In this document: positions 41,561-51,838 of the stretch, in pieces
Layout of the letters: every line of letters begins with the position of its first letter
Position numbering within the stretch: position 1 is the first letter of the stretch
Assembly: GCF_029227915.1 (NCBI RefSeq)
Contig: NC_079881.1
Coordinates: 24,343,501-24,407,500, forward strand
From: Hydractinia symbiolongicarpus
Lineage: Eukaryota > Cnidaria > Hydrozoa > Anthoathecata > Hydractiniidae
Direction: 5' to 3'
DNA length: 64,000 nt
Program-made: the position numbers and the translations under genes
Notes under the pieces: model-generated
Told to the model about the DNA's origin: nothing
Seen by the model: the letters and a program-made list of their open reading frames with translations, nothing else
The model's database searches: none

Positions 41561-42772
41561 TATGTGACCCAAGCGTTGTAACTCAAACGGACTGACACCG
41601 TTAGAAATTCAATGAAATGTAGCTTTTGAACCTGTCGCTATTTCTTCAGCGCGCGCTAACGGCTAGGATTGGTCCCACAGTAAAAAATGACTTATTTATC
41701 TTATTTTTCAAATAAAGCGCCACCACAACGCCCAGTGTAATCGCTGAGTTCCAGCAATCATGTCAAATTAAGAAAATTGTTATTTCTTGGGGTCCAGTTC
41801 GCTCATTTATTAGGTCACTGTCCAAAGTTAGTTTATTAAGTCCCACAGTCAATCGTTTCACTGTTAAAAGCGATGCAACCTAGTAATATCAAAAAATATC
41901 GCTAAATACATGTTAGTACCAATATGTGATCCAACCGTTGTAACTCAAACGGACTGACACCGTTAGAAATTCAATGAAATGTAGTTTTTGAACCTGTCGC
42001 TATTTCTTCAGCGCGCGCTAACGGCTAGGATTGGTCCCACAGTAAAAAATGACTTTCTTTTCTTCATTTTTAAATGAAGCGCTACCACAGCCCCCAATGT
42101 AATCGCTTAGTTCCGGCAATCACGTCAAATTAAGAAGATTGGTAATTCTTGGGGTCCAATTGTCTCATTTATCACATTTATTAGGTCACAGTCCAAATTT
42201 AATTCAATTAAGTCCCACAGTCAATCGTTTCACTGTTAAAAGCGATGCAACCTGGTAATATCAGAAAAATATTGCTAAATATATGTTTGTACGAATATGT
42301 GACCCAACCGTTGTAACTCAAACGAACTGACACCGTTAGGAAGTCAATGAAATGTAGTTTTCAAAACTGTTTCTATTTCTTCAGCGCGCAATAACGGCGA
42401 GGATTGGTCCAACAGTAAAGAATGATTTATCTATCTAAATTTTTAAATGAAGCACTATCACAGCGCCCAGTGTAATCGCTGAGTTCCGGCAATCATGTAA
42501 AATTAGGAAGAATGTTATGTCTTGGGGTCCAGTTGGCTCACTTATCACATTTATAAAGTCACAGTTCAGAATGAGTTCAAATAAGTCCCATAGTCAATCG
42601 TTTCACTGTAAAAAGCGATACAACTTAGTAATATCGGAAAAAAATATCTAAACACATGTTGGTACGAATATGTGACGCAACCGTTGTAACTCAAACGGAT
42701 TGACACCGTTAGAAAGTCAATGAAATGTTGTTTTGGAAACTGTCTGTACTTCTTCAGCGCGCACAAACGGCT

Positions 42773-43083
42773 GATAGCCTTGTGGTAGAGCGTTCGCTTT
42801 CAGTGCGGGAGGTCTTGGGTTCAAACCCTGGCCGAGTCATGCCAGAGACTATAAAAGAGTGAATCTATCCTTTCTGCTTAGCGTTCAGCATAACAATAGG
42901 ATTGATATCTTAGGCGGTTGTCTAGTTGAGCGATTGCTGTGCTTTCACGACTTTTGTAGCTCAAATGGGAGTTTTAAATGCGCTAGGACCGCCTTCGCAG
43001 GACCCTCGTTGTTAGCAATACCAATAGGAACTGATGAGGCTATCCTGGGTAAATAATAGTAAATAATAGTAATAATCCTAATA
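42773..43083 (+). mobile_element. tRNA-derived SINE, copy 4
   Basis: Same 311-bp element, on the plus strand because the host units are reversed here. With copy 5 it shares AACAATAGG in the body, AATCCTAATAATT in the tail, GGAGTTTTAAATG (an extra T4 run) and the flanking CACAAACGG. It is therefore one half of a recent local tandem duplication. A box TGTGGTAGAGCG and B box GGTTCAAACCC are intact. T4 runs in the body (ACTTTTGTAG, GAGTTTTAAA) predict early pol III termination. Confidence 0.88.
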
Positions 43084-43627
43084 ATTGGTCCCACAGTAAA
43101 AAATGACTTATTTATCTTAATTTTCAAAAAAAGCGCTACCACAACGCCCAGTGTAATCGCTGAGTTCCAGCAATCATGTCAAATTAAGAAAATTGTTATT
43201 TCTTGGGGTCCAGTTCGCACATTTATTAGGTCACTGTCCAAAGTTAGTTTATTAAGTCCCACAGTCAATCGTTTCACTGTTAAAAGCGATGCAACCTAGT
43301 AATATCAGAAAAATATCGCTAAATACATGTTAGTACCAATATGTGACCCAACCGTTGTAACTCAAACGGACTGACACCGTTAGAAATTCAATGAATTTTA
43401 GTTTTTGAACCCGTCGCTATTTCTTCAGCGCGCGCTAACGGCTAGGATTGTTCCCACAGTAAAAAATGACTTTCTTTTCTTAATTTTTAAATGAAGCGCT
43501 ACCACAGCCCCCAATGTAATCGCTGAGTTTCGGCAATCATGTCAAATTATGAAGAATGTTACTTCTTGGTGTCCAATTGTCTCACTTATCACACTTATAA
43601 GGTCACAGTCCAAAATCAGTTCATTTA

Positions 43628-43680
43628 AGTTCGCACATTTATTAGGTCACTGTCCAAAGTTAGTTTATTAAGTCCCACAG
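43628..43680 (-). repeat. 43-bp templated insertion within a satellite unit
   Basis: After CAGTTCATTTAAGT this copy has TCGCACATTTATTAGGTCAC and continues through GTTTATTAAGTCCCACAGTC; the partner copy goes directly to GTCACAGTC. The inserted text repeats 43,215-43,258, about 415 bp away. A short patch was copied from the neighbouring unit slightly out of register. Confidence 0.82.
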
Positions 43681-44927
43681 TCAATCGTTTCACTGTTAAA
43701 AGCGATACAACCTAGTAATATCAGAAAAACATCCCTAAATACATGTTGGTACGAATATGTGACACAACCGTTGTAACTCAAACGGATTGACACAGTTAGA
43801 AAGTCAATGAAAGGTAGTTTTGGAAACTGTCTCTACTTCTTCAGCGCGAACTAACGGCTAGGATTGGTCCCACAGTAAAAAATGGTTTATTTATCTTAAT
43901 TTTCAAATAAAGTGCTACCACAGCACCCAGTGTAATCGCTGAGTTCCAGCAATCATGTCAAATTAAGATCAACGTTATTTCTTGAAGTCAAACTGGCTTA
44001 TTTATCACATTTATAAGGTCAAAGTCCAAAATCTGTTCAAATTAAGTCCCTCAGTCAAACGTTTCACTTTTAAAAGCGATCTAACCTAGTAATACCCGAA
44101 TAATACCGCTAAATATATGTTCGTACGAATATTTGACGCAACCGTTGTAACTCAAACGAATTTATACCACTAGAAAGTCAATGAAATGTAGTTTTGGAAG
44201 TTGTTCCTATTTACTCAGCGCGTGCTAACGGCCAGGATTGTTCCCACAGCAAAAAATGACTTATTTATCTAAGTTTTAAAGTGAAGCGCTACCACAGCGC
44301 CCGGTTCAATCCCTGAGTTCCGGCAATCACGTCAAATTAAGAAGATTGGTAATTCTTGGGGTCCAATTATCTCATTTATCACATTTATTAGGTCACAGTC
44401 CAAATTTAATTCAATTAAGTCCCACAGTCAATCGTTTCACTGTTAAAAGCAATGCAACCTGGTAATATCAGAAAATTATCGCTAAATACATGTTTGTACG
44501 AATATAGGACCCAACCGTTGTAACTCAAACGGACTGACACCGTTAGGAAGTCAATGAAATGTAGTTTTTAAAACTGTTGCTATTTCTTCAGCGCGCAATA
44601 ACGGCGAGGATTGGTCCAACAGTAAAGAATGACTTATCTATCTAAATTTTTAAATGAAACACTATCACAGCGCCCAGTGTAATCGCTGAGATCCGGCAAT
44701 CATGTCAAATTAAGAAGAATGTTATGTCTTGGAGTCCAGTTGACTCACTTATGACATTTATACGGTCAGAGTCCAAAGTTAGTTCAATTAAGTTCTACAG
44801 GCAATCGTTTCACTGTTAAAAGCGGTACAGCTTAGTAATATCGGAAAAAAATAACTAACTACATGTTGGTACGAAAATGTGACGCAACTGTTGTAACTCA
44901 AACGGACTGACACCGTTAGAAAGTCGA

Positions 44928-46508
44928 TGAAATGTTGTTTTGGAAACTGTCTGTACTTCTTCAGCGCGCACAAACGGCTGATAGCCTTGTGGTAGAGCGT
45001 TCGCTTTCAGTGCGGGAGGTCTTGGGTTCAAACCCTGGCCGAGTCATGCCAGAGACTATAAAAGAGTGAATCTATCCTTTCTGCTTAGCGTTCAGCATAA
45101 CAATAGGATTGATATCTTAGGCGGTTGTCTAGTTGAGCGATTGCTGTGCTTTCACGACTTTTGTAGCTCAAATGGGAGTTTTAAATGCGCTAGGACCGCC
45201 TTCGCAGGACCCTCGTTGTTAGCAATACCAATAGGAACTGATGAGGCTATCCTGGGTAAATAATAGTAAATAATAGTAATAATCCTAATAATTGGTCCCA
45301 CAGTAAAAAATGACTTATTTATCTTAATTTTCAAATAAAGCGCTACCACAACGCCCAGTGTAATCGCTGAGTTCCAGCAATCATGTCAAATTAAGAAAAT
45401 TGTTATTTCTTGGGGTCCAGTTCGCACATTTATTAGGTCACTGTCCAAAGTTAGTTTATTAAGTCCCACAGTCAATCGTTTCACTGTTAAAAGCGATGCA
45501 ACCTAGTAATATCAGAAAAATATCGCTAAATACATGTTAGTACCAATATGTGACCCAACCGTTGTAACTCAAACGGACTGACACCGTTAGAAATTCAATG
45601 AATTTTAGTTTTTGAACCCGTCGCTATTTCTTCAGCGCGCGCTAACGGCTAGGATTGTTCCCACAGTAAAAAATGACTTTCTTTTCTTAATTTTTAAATG
45701 AAGCGCTACCACAGCCCCCAATGTAATCGCTGAGTTTCGGCAATCATGTCAAATTATGAAGAATGTTACTTCTTGGTGTCCAATTGTCTCACTTATCACA
45801 CTTATAAGGTCACAGTCCAAAATCAGTTCATTTAAGTGTCACAGTCAATCGTTTCACTGTTAAAAGCGATACAACCTAGTAATATCAGAAAAACATCCCT
45901 AAATACATGTTGGTACGAATATGTGACACAACCGTTGTAACTCAAACGGATTGACACAGTTAGAAAGTCAATGAAAGGTAGTTTTGGAAACTGTCTCTAC
46001 TTCTTCAGCGCGAACTAACGGCTAGGATTGGTCCCACAGTAAAAAATGGTTTATTTATCTTAATTTTCAAATAAAGTGCTACCACAGCACCCAGTGTAAT
46101 CGCTGAGTTCCAGCAATCATGTCAAATTAAGATCAACGTTATTTCTTGAAGGTAAACTGGCTTATTTATCACATTTATAAGGTCAAAGTCCAAAATCTGT
46201 TCAAATTAAGTCCCTCAGTCAAACGTTTCACTTTTAAAAGCGATCTAACCTAGTAATACCCGAATAATACCGCTAAATATATGTTCGTACGAATATTTGA
46301 CGCAACCGTTGTAACTCAAACGAATTCATACCACTAGAAAGTCAATGAAATGTAGTTTTGGAAGTTGTTCCTATTTACTCAGCACGTGCTAACGGCCAGG
46401 ATTGTTCCCACAGCAAAAAATGACTTATTTATCTAAGTTTTAAAGTGAAGCGCTACCACAGCGCCCGGTTCAATCCCTGAGTTCCGGCAATCACGTCAAA
46501 TTAAGAAG
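44928..46508 (-). repeat. SINE-bearing block duplication, second copy (1.58 kb)
   Basis: Partner of 42,721-44,344, holding SINE copy 5. It lacks the 43-bp patch, so it represents the older arrangement at that point. The match ends at GTCAAATTAAGAAG, after which this copy reads AATGTTAATTC and the other ATTGGTAATTC. Confidence 0.85.
44980..45290 (+). mobile_element. tRNA-derived SINE, copy 5
   Basis: Practically identical to copy 4, from which it lies 2,207 bp away, with the same private changes in body, tail and flank. Promoter boxes are intact and the two internal T4 runs are present. It arose by duplication of the copy 4 block, not by a fresh insertion. Confidence 0.88.
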
Positions 46509-47815
46509 AATGTTAATTCTTGGGATCCTATTGCCTCAGTTATCACATTTATCAGGTCACAGTCCAAAGTTAGTTCATTTAAGTGCCACAGTCAATCGTT
46601 TCACTGTTAAAAGCGATACAACCTAGTAATATCAGAAAAACATCCCTAAATACATGTTGGTACGAAAATGGGACGCAACCGTTGTAACTCAAACGGATTG
46701 ACACCGTCAGAAATCAATGAAATGTAGTATTTGAATCTCTCTCTATTTTTTCAGCGCGAACTAACGGCTAGGATTGGTCCCACAGAAAAAAATGGTTTAT
46801 TTATCTTAATTTTCAAATAAAGTGCTACCACAGCACCCAGTGTAATCGCTGAGTTCCAGCAATCATGTCAAATTAAGATCAACGATATTTGTTGAAGTCA
46901 AACTGGCTTATTTATCACATTTATAAGGTCAAAGTCTACAATCAGTTCAATTAAGTCCCACAGTCAAACGTTTCACTGGTAAAAGCGATGCAACCTAGTA
47001 ATATCCGAACACTATCGCTAAATACATGTTAGTACGAATATGTGACACAACCATTGTAACTCAAAATGACTGACACCGTTAGCAAGTCAATGAAATGTAG
47101 TTTTTGAAACTGTTGCTATTTCTTCAGCGCGCGATAACGGCTAGGATTCGTCCCACAGTAAAGAATGAATTATCTATCTAAATTTTTAAATGAAGCACTA
47201 TCACAGCGCCAGTGTAATCGCTGAGTTCTGGCAATCACGTCAAATTAAGAAGAATGTTATTTCTTGGAGTCCAATTGTCTCACTTTCACATTTATAAGGT
47301 CACAGTCCAAAGTTAGTTCAATTAAATTCCACAGGAAATCATTTCAATGTTAAAAGCGATACAACTTAGTAAAATCGGAAAAAAATCACTAACTACATGT
47401 TGGTACGACTATGTGACGCAACCGTTGTAACTCAAACCGATTGACACAGTTAGAAAGTCAATGAAATGTAGTTTTTGAAACTGTCTCTACTTCTTCAGCA
47501 CGAACTAACGGCTAGGATTGGTCCCACAGTAAAGAATGACTTATTTATCTTAATTTTTATATGAAGCGCTACCACAGCGCCCAGTGCAATCGCTGAATTC
47601 CGGCAATCACGTCAAATTAAGATCAACGTTATTTCTTGAAGTCAAACTGGCTTATTTATCACATTTATAAGGTCAAAGTCCACAATCAGTTCAATTAAGT
47701 CCCACAGTCAAACGTTTCACTGTTAAAAGCGATACAACATAGTAATATCCGAACACTATCGCTAAATACATGTTGGTACAAATATGTGACGCAACCGTTG
47801 TAACTCAAACGGATT
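46490..47815 (-). repeat. Segmental duplication B, first copy (1.33 kb)
   Basis: Matches 50,513-51,838 with a constant offset of 4,023 bp. Markers are CTTGGGATCCTATTGCC, GGGACGCAACCG, CACCGTCAGAAATCAATG, CCACAGAAAAAAATGG, CTCAAAATGACTGAC, CACAGCGCCAGTG and AGTAAAATCGG. Differences are few, for example ATATTTGTTGAAG here and ATATTTCTTGAAG in the partner. Confidence 0.85.
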
Positions 47816-48632
47816 GACACCGTTAGAAAGTCAATGAAATGTAGTATTTGAATCTCTCTCTATTTTTTAAGCGCGAACTAACGGCTAGGATTGGTCCCAC
47901 AGTAAAGAATGACTTATCTATCTAAATTTTTAAATGAAGCACTATCACAGCGCCCAGTGTAATCGCTGAGATCCGGCAATCATGTCAAATTAAGAAGAAT
48001 GTTATGTCTTGGAGTCCAGTTGACTCACTTATGACATTTATACGGTCAGAGTCCAAAGTTAGTTCAATTAAGTTCTACAGGCAATCGTTTCACTGTTAAA
48101 AGCGGTACAGCTTAGTAATATCGGAAAAAAATCACTAACTACATGTTGGTACGAAAATGTGACGCAACTGTTGTAACTCAAACGGACTGACACCGTTAGA
48201 AAGTCGATGAAATGTAGTTTTTGAAACTGTCTCTATTTCTTCAGCGCGAACTAAGGGCTAGGATTGGTCCCACAGTAAAAAATGACTTACTTATCTTAAT
48301 TTTTAAATAGAGCGCTACCACAGCGCCCAGTGTAATCGCTGAGTTCCAGCAATCACGTCAAGTTAAGAACAATGGTATTTCTTGGGGTCCAGTTGGCTCA
48401 CTTATCACATTTATAAAGTCACAGTTCAGAATGAGTTCAAATAAGTCCCATAGTCAATCGCTTCACTGTTAAAAGCGATACAACTTAGTAATATCGGAAA
48501 AAAATATCTAAACACATGTTGGTACGAATATGTGACGCAACCGTTGTAACTCAAACGGATTGACACCGTTAGAAAGTCAATGAAATGTTGTTTTGGAAAC
48601 TGTCTGTACTTCTTCAGCGCGCACTAACGGCT

Positions 48633-48943
48633 GATAGCCTTGTGGTAGAGCGTTCGCTTTCAGTGCGGGAGGTCTTGGGTTCAAACCCTGGCCGAGTCAT
48701 GCCAGAGACTATAAAAGTGTGAATCTATCCTTTCTGCTTAGCGTTCAGCATGAGAATAGGATTGATATCTTAGGCGGTTGTCTAGTTGAGCGATTGCTGT
48801 GCTTTCACGACTTTCGTAGCTCAAATGGGAGCTTTAAATGCGGTAGGACCGCCTTCGCAGGACCCTCGTTGATAGCAGTACAAATAGGAACTGATGAGGC
48901 TATCCTGGGTAAATAATAGTAAATAATAGTAATAATCATAATA
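48633..48943 (+). mobile_element. tRNA-derived SINE, copy 6 (no internal T4)
   Basis: Same element and insertion point. It differs from the other seven copies in that its body has no run of four or more T: it reads GCTTTCACG and GAGCTTTAAATG where others have GCTTTTACG, ACTTTTGTAG or GAGTTTTAAATG. Both promoter boxes are intact. It also carries private changes, GCGGTAGGACC in the body and GTACAAATAGG near the tail. The first T4 after the head is at 48,972, 29 bp beyond the element in the satellite. It is the best candidate in this window for a full-length pol III transcript. Confidence 0.88.
48641..48688 (+). promoter_or_regulatory. Pol III type 2 promoter (A box and B box) of SINE copy 6
   Basis: The A box TGTGGTAGAGCG is at 48,641-48,652 and the B box GGTTCAAACCC at 48,678-48,688. 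Their start-to-start spacing of 37 bp is in the tRNA range. The region between them folds as an anticodon-like arm, stem TTCGC/GCGGG with a seven-base loop TTTCAGT. The loop would put TCA at the anticodon position, but the acceptor stem does not pair, so this is a SINE head and not a working tRNA. Confidence 0.7.
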
Positions 48944-48971
48944 ATTGGTCCCACAGTAAAAAATGACTTTC

Positions 48972-48975
48972 TTTT
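48972..48975 (+). terminator. First T4 run downstream of SINE copy 6
   Basis: TTTT within CTTTTCTTAATTTTTAAATG, 29 bp after the SINE tail and inside the satellite unit. For a transcript starting at the SINE head this is the first pol III-type stop on the plus strand, with a stronger T5 run just after it. The RNA would be about 340 nt and would end in satellite sequence. Predicted only. Confidence 0.4.
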
Positions 48976-49604
48976 CTTAATTTTTAAATGAAGCGCTACC
49001 ACAGCGCCCAATGTAACCGCTGAGTTTCGGCAATCATGTCAAATTATGAAGAATGTTACTTCTTGGAGTCCAATTGTCTCACTTATCACACTTATAAGGT
49101 CACAGTCCAAAATCAGTTCATTTAAGTGCCACAGTCAATCGTTTCACTGTTAAAAGCGATACAACCTAGTAATATCAGAAAAACATCCCTAAATACATGT
49201 TGGTACGAAAATGTGACGCAACCGTTGTAACTCAAACGGATTGACACCGTTAGAAAGTCAATGAAATGTAGTATTTGAATCTCTCTCTATTTTTTCAGCG
49301 CGAACTAACGGCTAGGATTGGTCCCACAGTAAAAAATGGTTTATTTATCTCAATTTTCAAATAAAGTGCTTCCACAGCACCCAGTGTAATCGCTGAGTTC
49401 CAGCAATCATGTCAAATTAAGATCAACGTTATTTCTTGAAGTCAAACTGGCTTATTTATCACATTTATAAGGTCAAAGTCCAAAATCAGTTCAATTAAGT
49501 CCCTCAGTCAAACGTTTCACTTTTAAAAGCGATCTAACCTAGTAATACCTGAATAATACCGCTAAATATATGTTCGTACGAATATTTGACGCAACCGTTG
49601 TAAC

Positions 49605-50600
49605 TCAAACGGATTGATACCGCTAGAAAGTCAATGAAATTTGATTTTGAAACTGTTCCTATTTATTCAGCGCGTGCTAACGGCCAGGATTGGTCCCACA
49701 GTAATTATGACTTATTTATCTAAGTTTTTAAATGAAGCGCTACCACAGCGCCCATTGTAATCGTGGAATTCCATCAATCATGTCAAATTAAGAGGAATGT
49801 TATTTCTGGGTGTCTAATTGGCTCATTTATTACATTTATAAGGTCACAGTCCAAAACCAGTTCATTTAAGTGCCACAGTCAATCGTTTCACTGATAAAAT
49901 CGATACAACCTAGTAATATGAAAAAAATATGGCTAAATACAAGTTTGTACGAATATGTCACGCAACCGTTGTAACTGAAGGGGATTGATACCGGTAGAAA
50001 GTCAATGAAGTGCGGTTTTGGAAACTGTCGCTATTTCTTCTGCGCTCGATAACGGCTAGGATTCGTCCTACGGTAAAGAATGACTTATTTATCTAAATTT
50101 TTAAATGAAGCGCTACCACAGCGCCCAGTGCAATCGCTGAATTCCGGCAATCACGTCAAATTAAGAAGAATGTTATTTCTTGGGGTCCAATTGTCTCATT
50201 TATAAGGTCAAAGTCTACAATCAGTTCAATTAAGTCCCACAGTCAAACGTTTCACTGTTAAAAGCGATGCAACCTAGTAATATCCGAACACTATCGCTCA
50301 ATACATGTTGGTACAAATATGTGACGAAACCGTTGTAACTCAAACAGATTTATACCGCTAGAAATTCAATGAAATGTAGTTTTGAAACTGTTCCTATTTA
50401 TTCAGCGCGTGCTTACGGCCAGGATTGGTACCACAGTAAGAAATGACTTATTTATCTAAATTTTTAAATGAAGCGCTACCACAGCGCCCAGTGTAATCGC
50501 TGAATTCCATCAATCACGTCAAATTAAGAAGAATGTTAATTCTTGGGATCCTATTGCCTCAGTTATCACATTTATCAGGTCACAGTCCAAAGTTAGTTCA
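49605..50600 (-). repeat. Segmental duplication C, first copy, with divergent unit
   Basis: Matches 57,663-58,658 at an offset of 8,058-8,059 bp, and in mirror image left-arm 12,930-13,760. It contains the divergent unit (49,695-50,075) with CAGTAATTATGAC, CGTGGAATTCCATCAATC, CTGGGTGTCTAATTGG, AATATGGCTAAATACAAG and CGTCCTACGG. Confidence 0.85.
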
Positions 50601-51838
50601 TTTAAGTGCCACAGTCAATCGTTTCACTGTTAAAAGCGATACAACCTAGTAATATCAGAAAAACATCCCTAAATACATGTTGGTACGAAAATGGGACGCA
50701 ACCGTTGTAACTCAAACGGATTGGCACCGTCAGAAATCAATGAAATGTAGTATTTGAATCTCTCTCTATTTTTTCAGCGCGAACTAACGGCTAGGATTGG
50801 TCCCACAGAAAAAAATGGTTTATTTATCTTAATTTTCAAATAAAGTGCTACCACAGCACCCAGTGTAATCGCTGAGTTCCAGCAATCATGTCAAATTAAG
50901 ATCAACGATATTTCTTGAAGTCAAACTGGCTTATTTATCACATTTATAAGGTCAAAGTCTACAATCAGTTCAATTAAGTCCCACAGTCAAACGTTTCACT
51001 GGTAAAAGCGATGCAACCTAGTAATATCCGAACACTATCGCTAAATACATGTTAGTACGAATATGTGACACAACCATTGTAACTCAAAATGACTGACACC
51101 GTTAGCAAGTCAATGAAATGTAGTTTTTGAAACTGTTGCTATTTCTTCAGCGCGCGATAACGGCTAGGATTGGTCCCACAGTAAAGAATGAATTATCTAT
51201 CTAAATTTTTAAATGAAGCACTATCACAGCGCCAGTGTAATCGCTGAGTTCTGGCAATCACGTCAAATTAAGAAGAATGTTATTTCTTGGAGTCCAATTG
51301 TCTCACTTTCACATTTATAAGGTCACAGTCCAAAGTTAGTTCAATTAAATTCCACAGGAAATCATTTCAATGTTAAAAGCGATACAACTTAGTAAAATCG
51401 GAAAAAAATCACTAACTACATGTTGGTACGACTATGTGACGCAACCGTTGTAACTCAAACCGATTGACACCGTTAGAAAGTCAATGAAATGTAGTTTTGG
51501 AAACTGTCTCTACTTCTTCAGCACGAACTAACGGCTAGGATTGGTCCCACAGTAAAGAATGACTTATTTATCTTAATTTTTATATGAAGCGCTACCACAG
51601 CGCCCAGTGCAATCGCTGAATTCCGGCAATCACGTCAAATTAAGATCAACGTTATTTCTTGAAGTCAAACTGGCTTATTTATCACATTTATAAGGTCAAA
51701 GTCCACAATCAGTTCAATTAAGTCCCACAGTCAAACGTTTCACTGTTAAAAGCGATGCAACCTAGTAATATCCGAACACTATCGCTAAATACATGTTGGT
51801 ACAAATATGTGACGCAACCGTTGTAACTCAAACGGATT
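50513..51838 (-). repeat. Segmental duplication B, second copy (1.33 kb)
   Basis: Partner of 46,490-47,815. Beyond 51,838 this copy continues with GGATTTATACCGC while the first has GGATTGACACCG. An offset of 4,023 bp is not a whole number of 373-bp units (10.8), because the interval contains a SINE and small indels. Confidence 0.85.

Larger units (their letters stand above)
42721..44344 (-). repeat. SINE-bearing block duplication, first copy (1.62 kb)
   Basis: Repeated as 44,928-46,508. The offset is 2,207 bp up to about 43,628 and 2,164 bp after it, because this copy carries 43 extra bp. The block holds SINE copy 4 and about four satellite units. Shared markers are CACAAACGGCTG, GTCCAGTTCGCACATTT, TAATACCGCTAAATATATG and GGTTCAATCCCTGAG. 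Confidence 0.85.

Noticed and set aside
42566-45349. Short open frames of 61-68 codons on the minus strand in the right arm
   Set aside because: They are satellite or satellite/SINE read-throughs with no conserved protein features. Their repetition follows DNA duplication.
48633-48703. A functional tRNA gene
   Set aside because: A and B boxes are present, but the acceptor arm does not pair and the sequence runs directly into a SINE body and tail in all eight copies.
48719-48916. 65-codon open frame repeated in most SINE copies
   Set aside because: It begins with GTG and lies wholly inside a non-coding SINE body. It recurs only because the copies descend from one insertion. No domain or start context supports coding.
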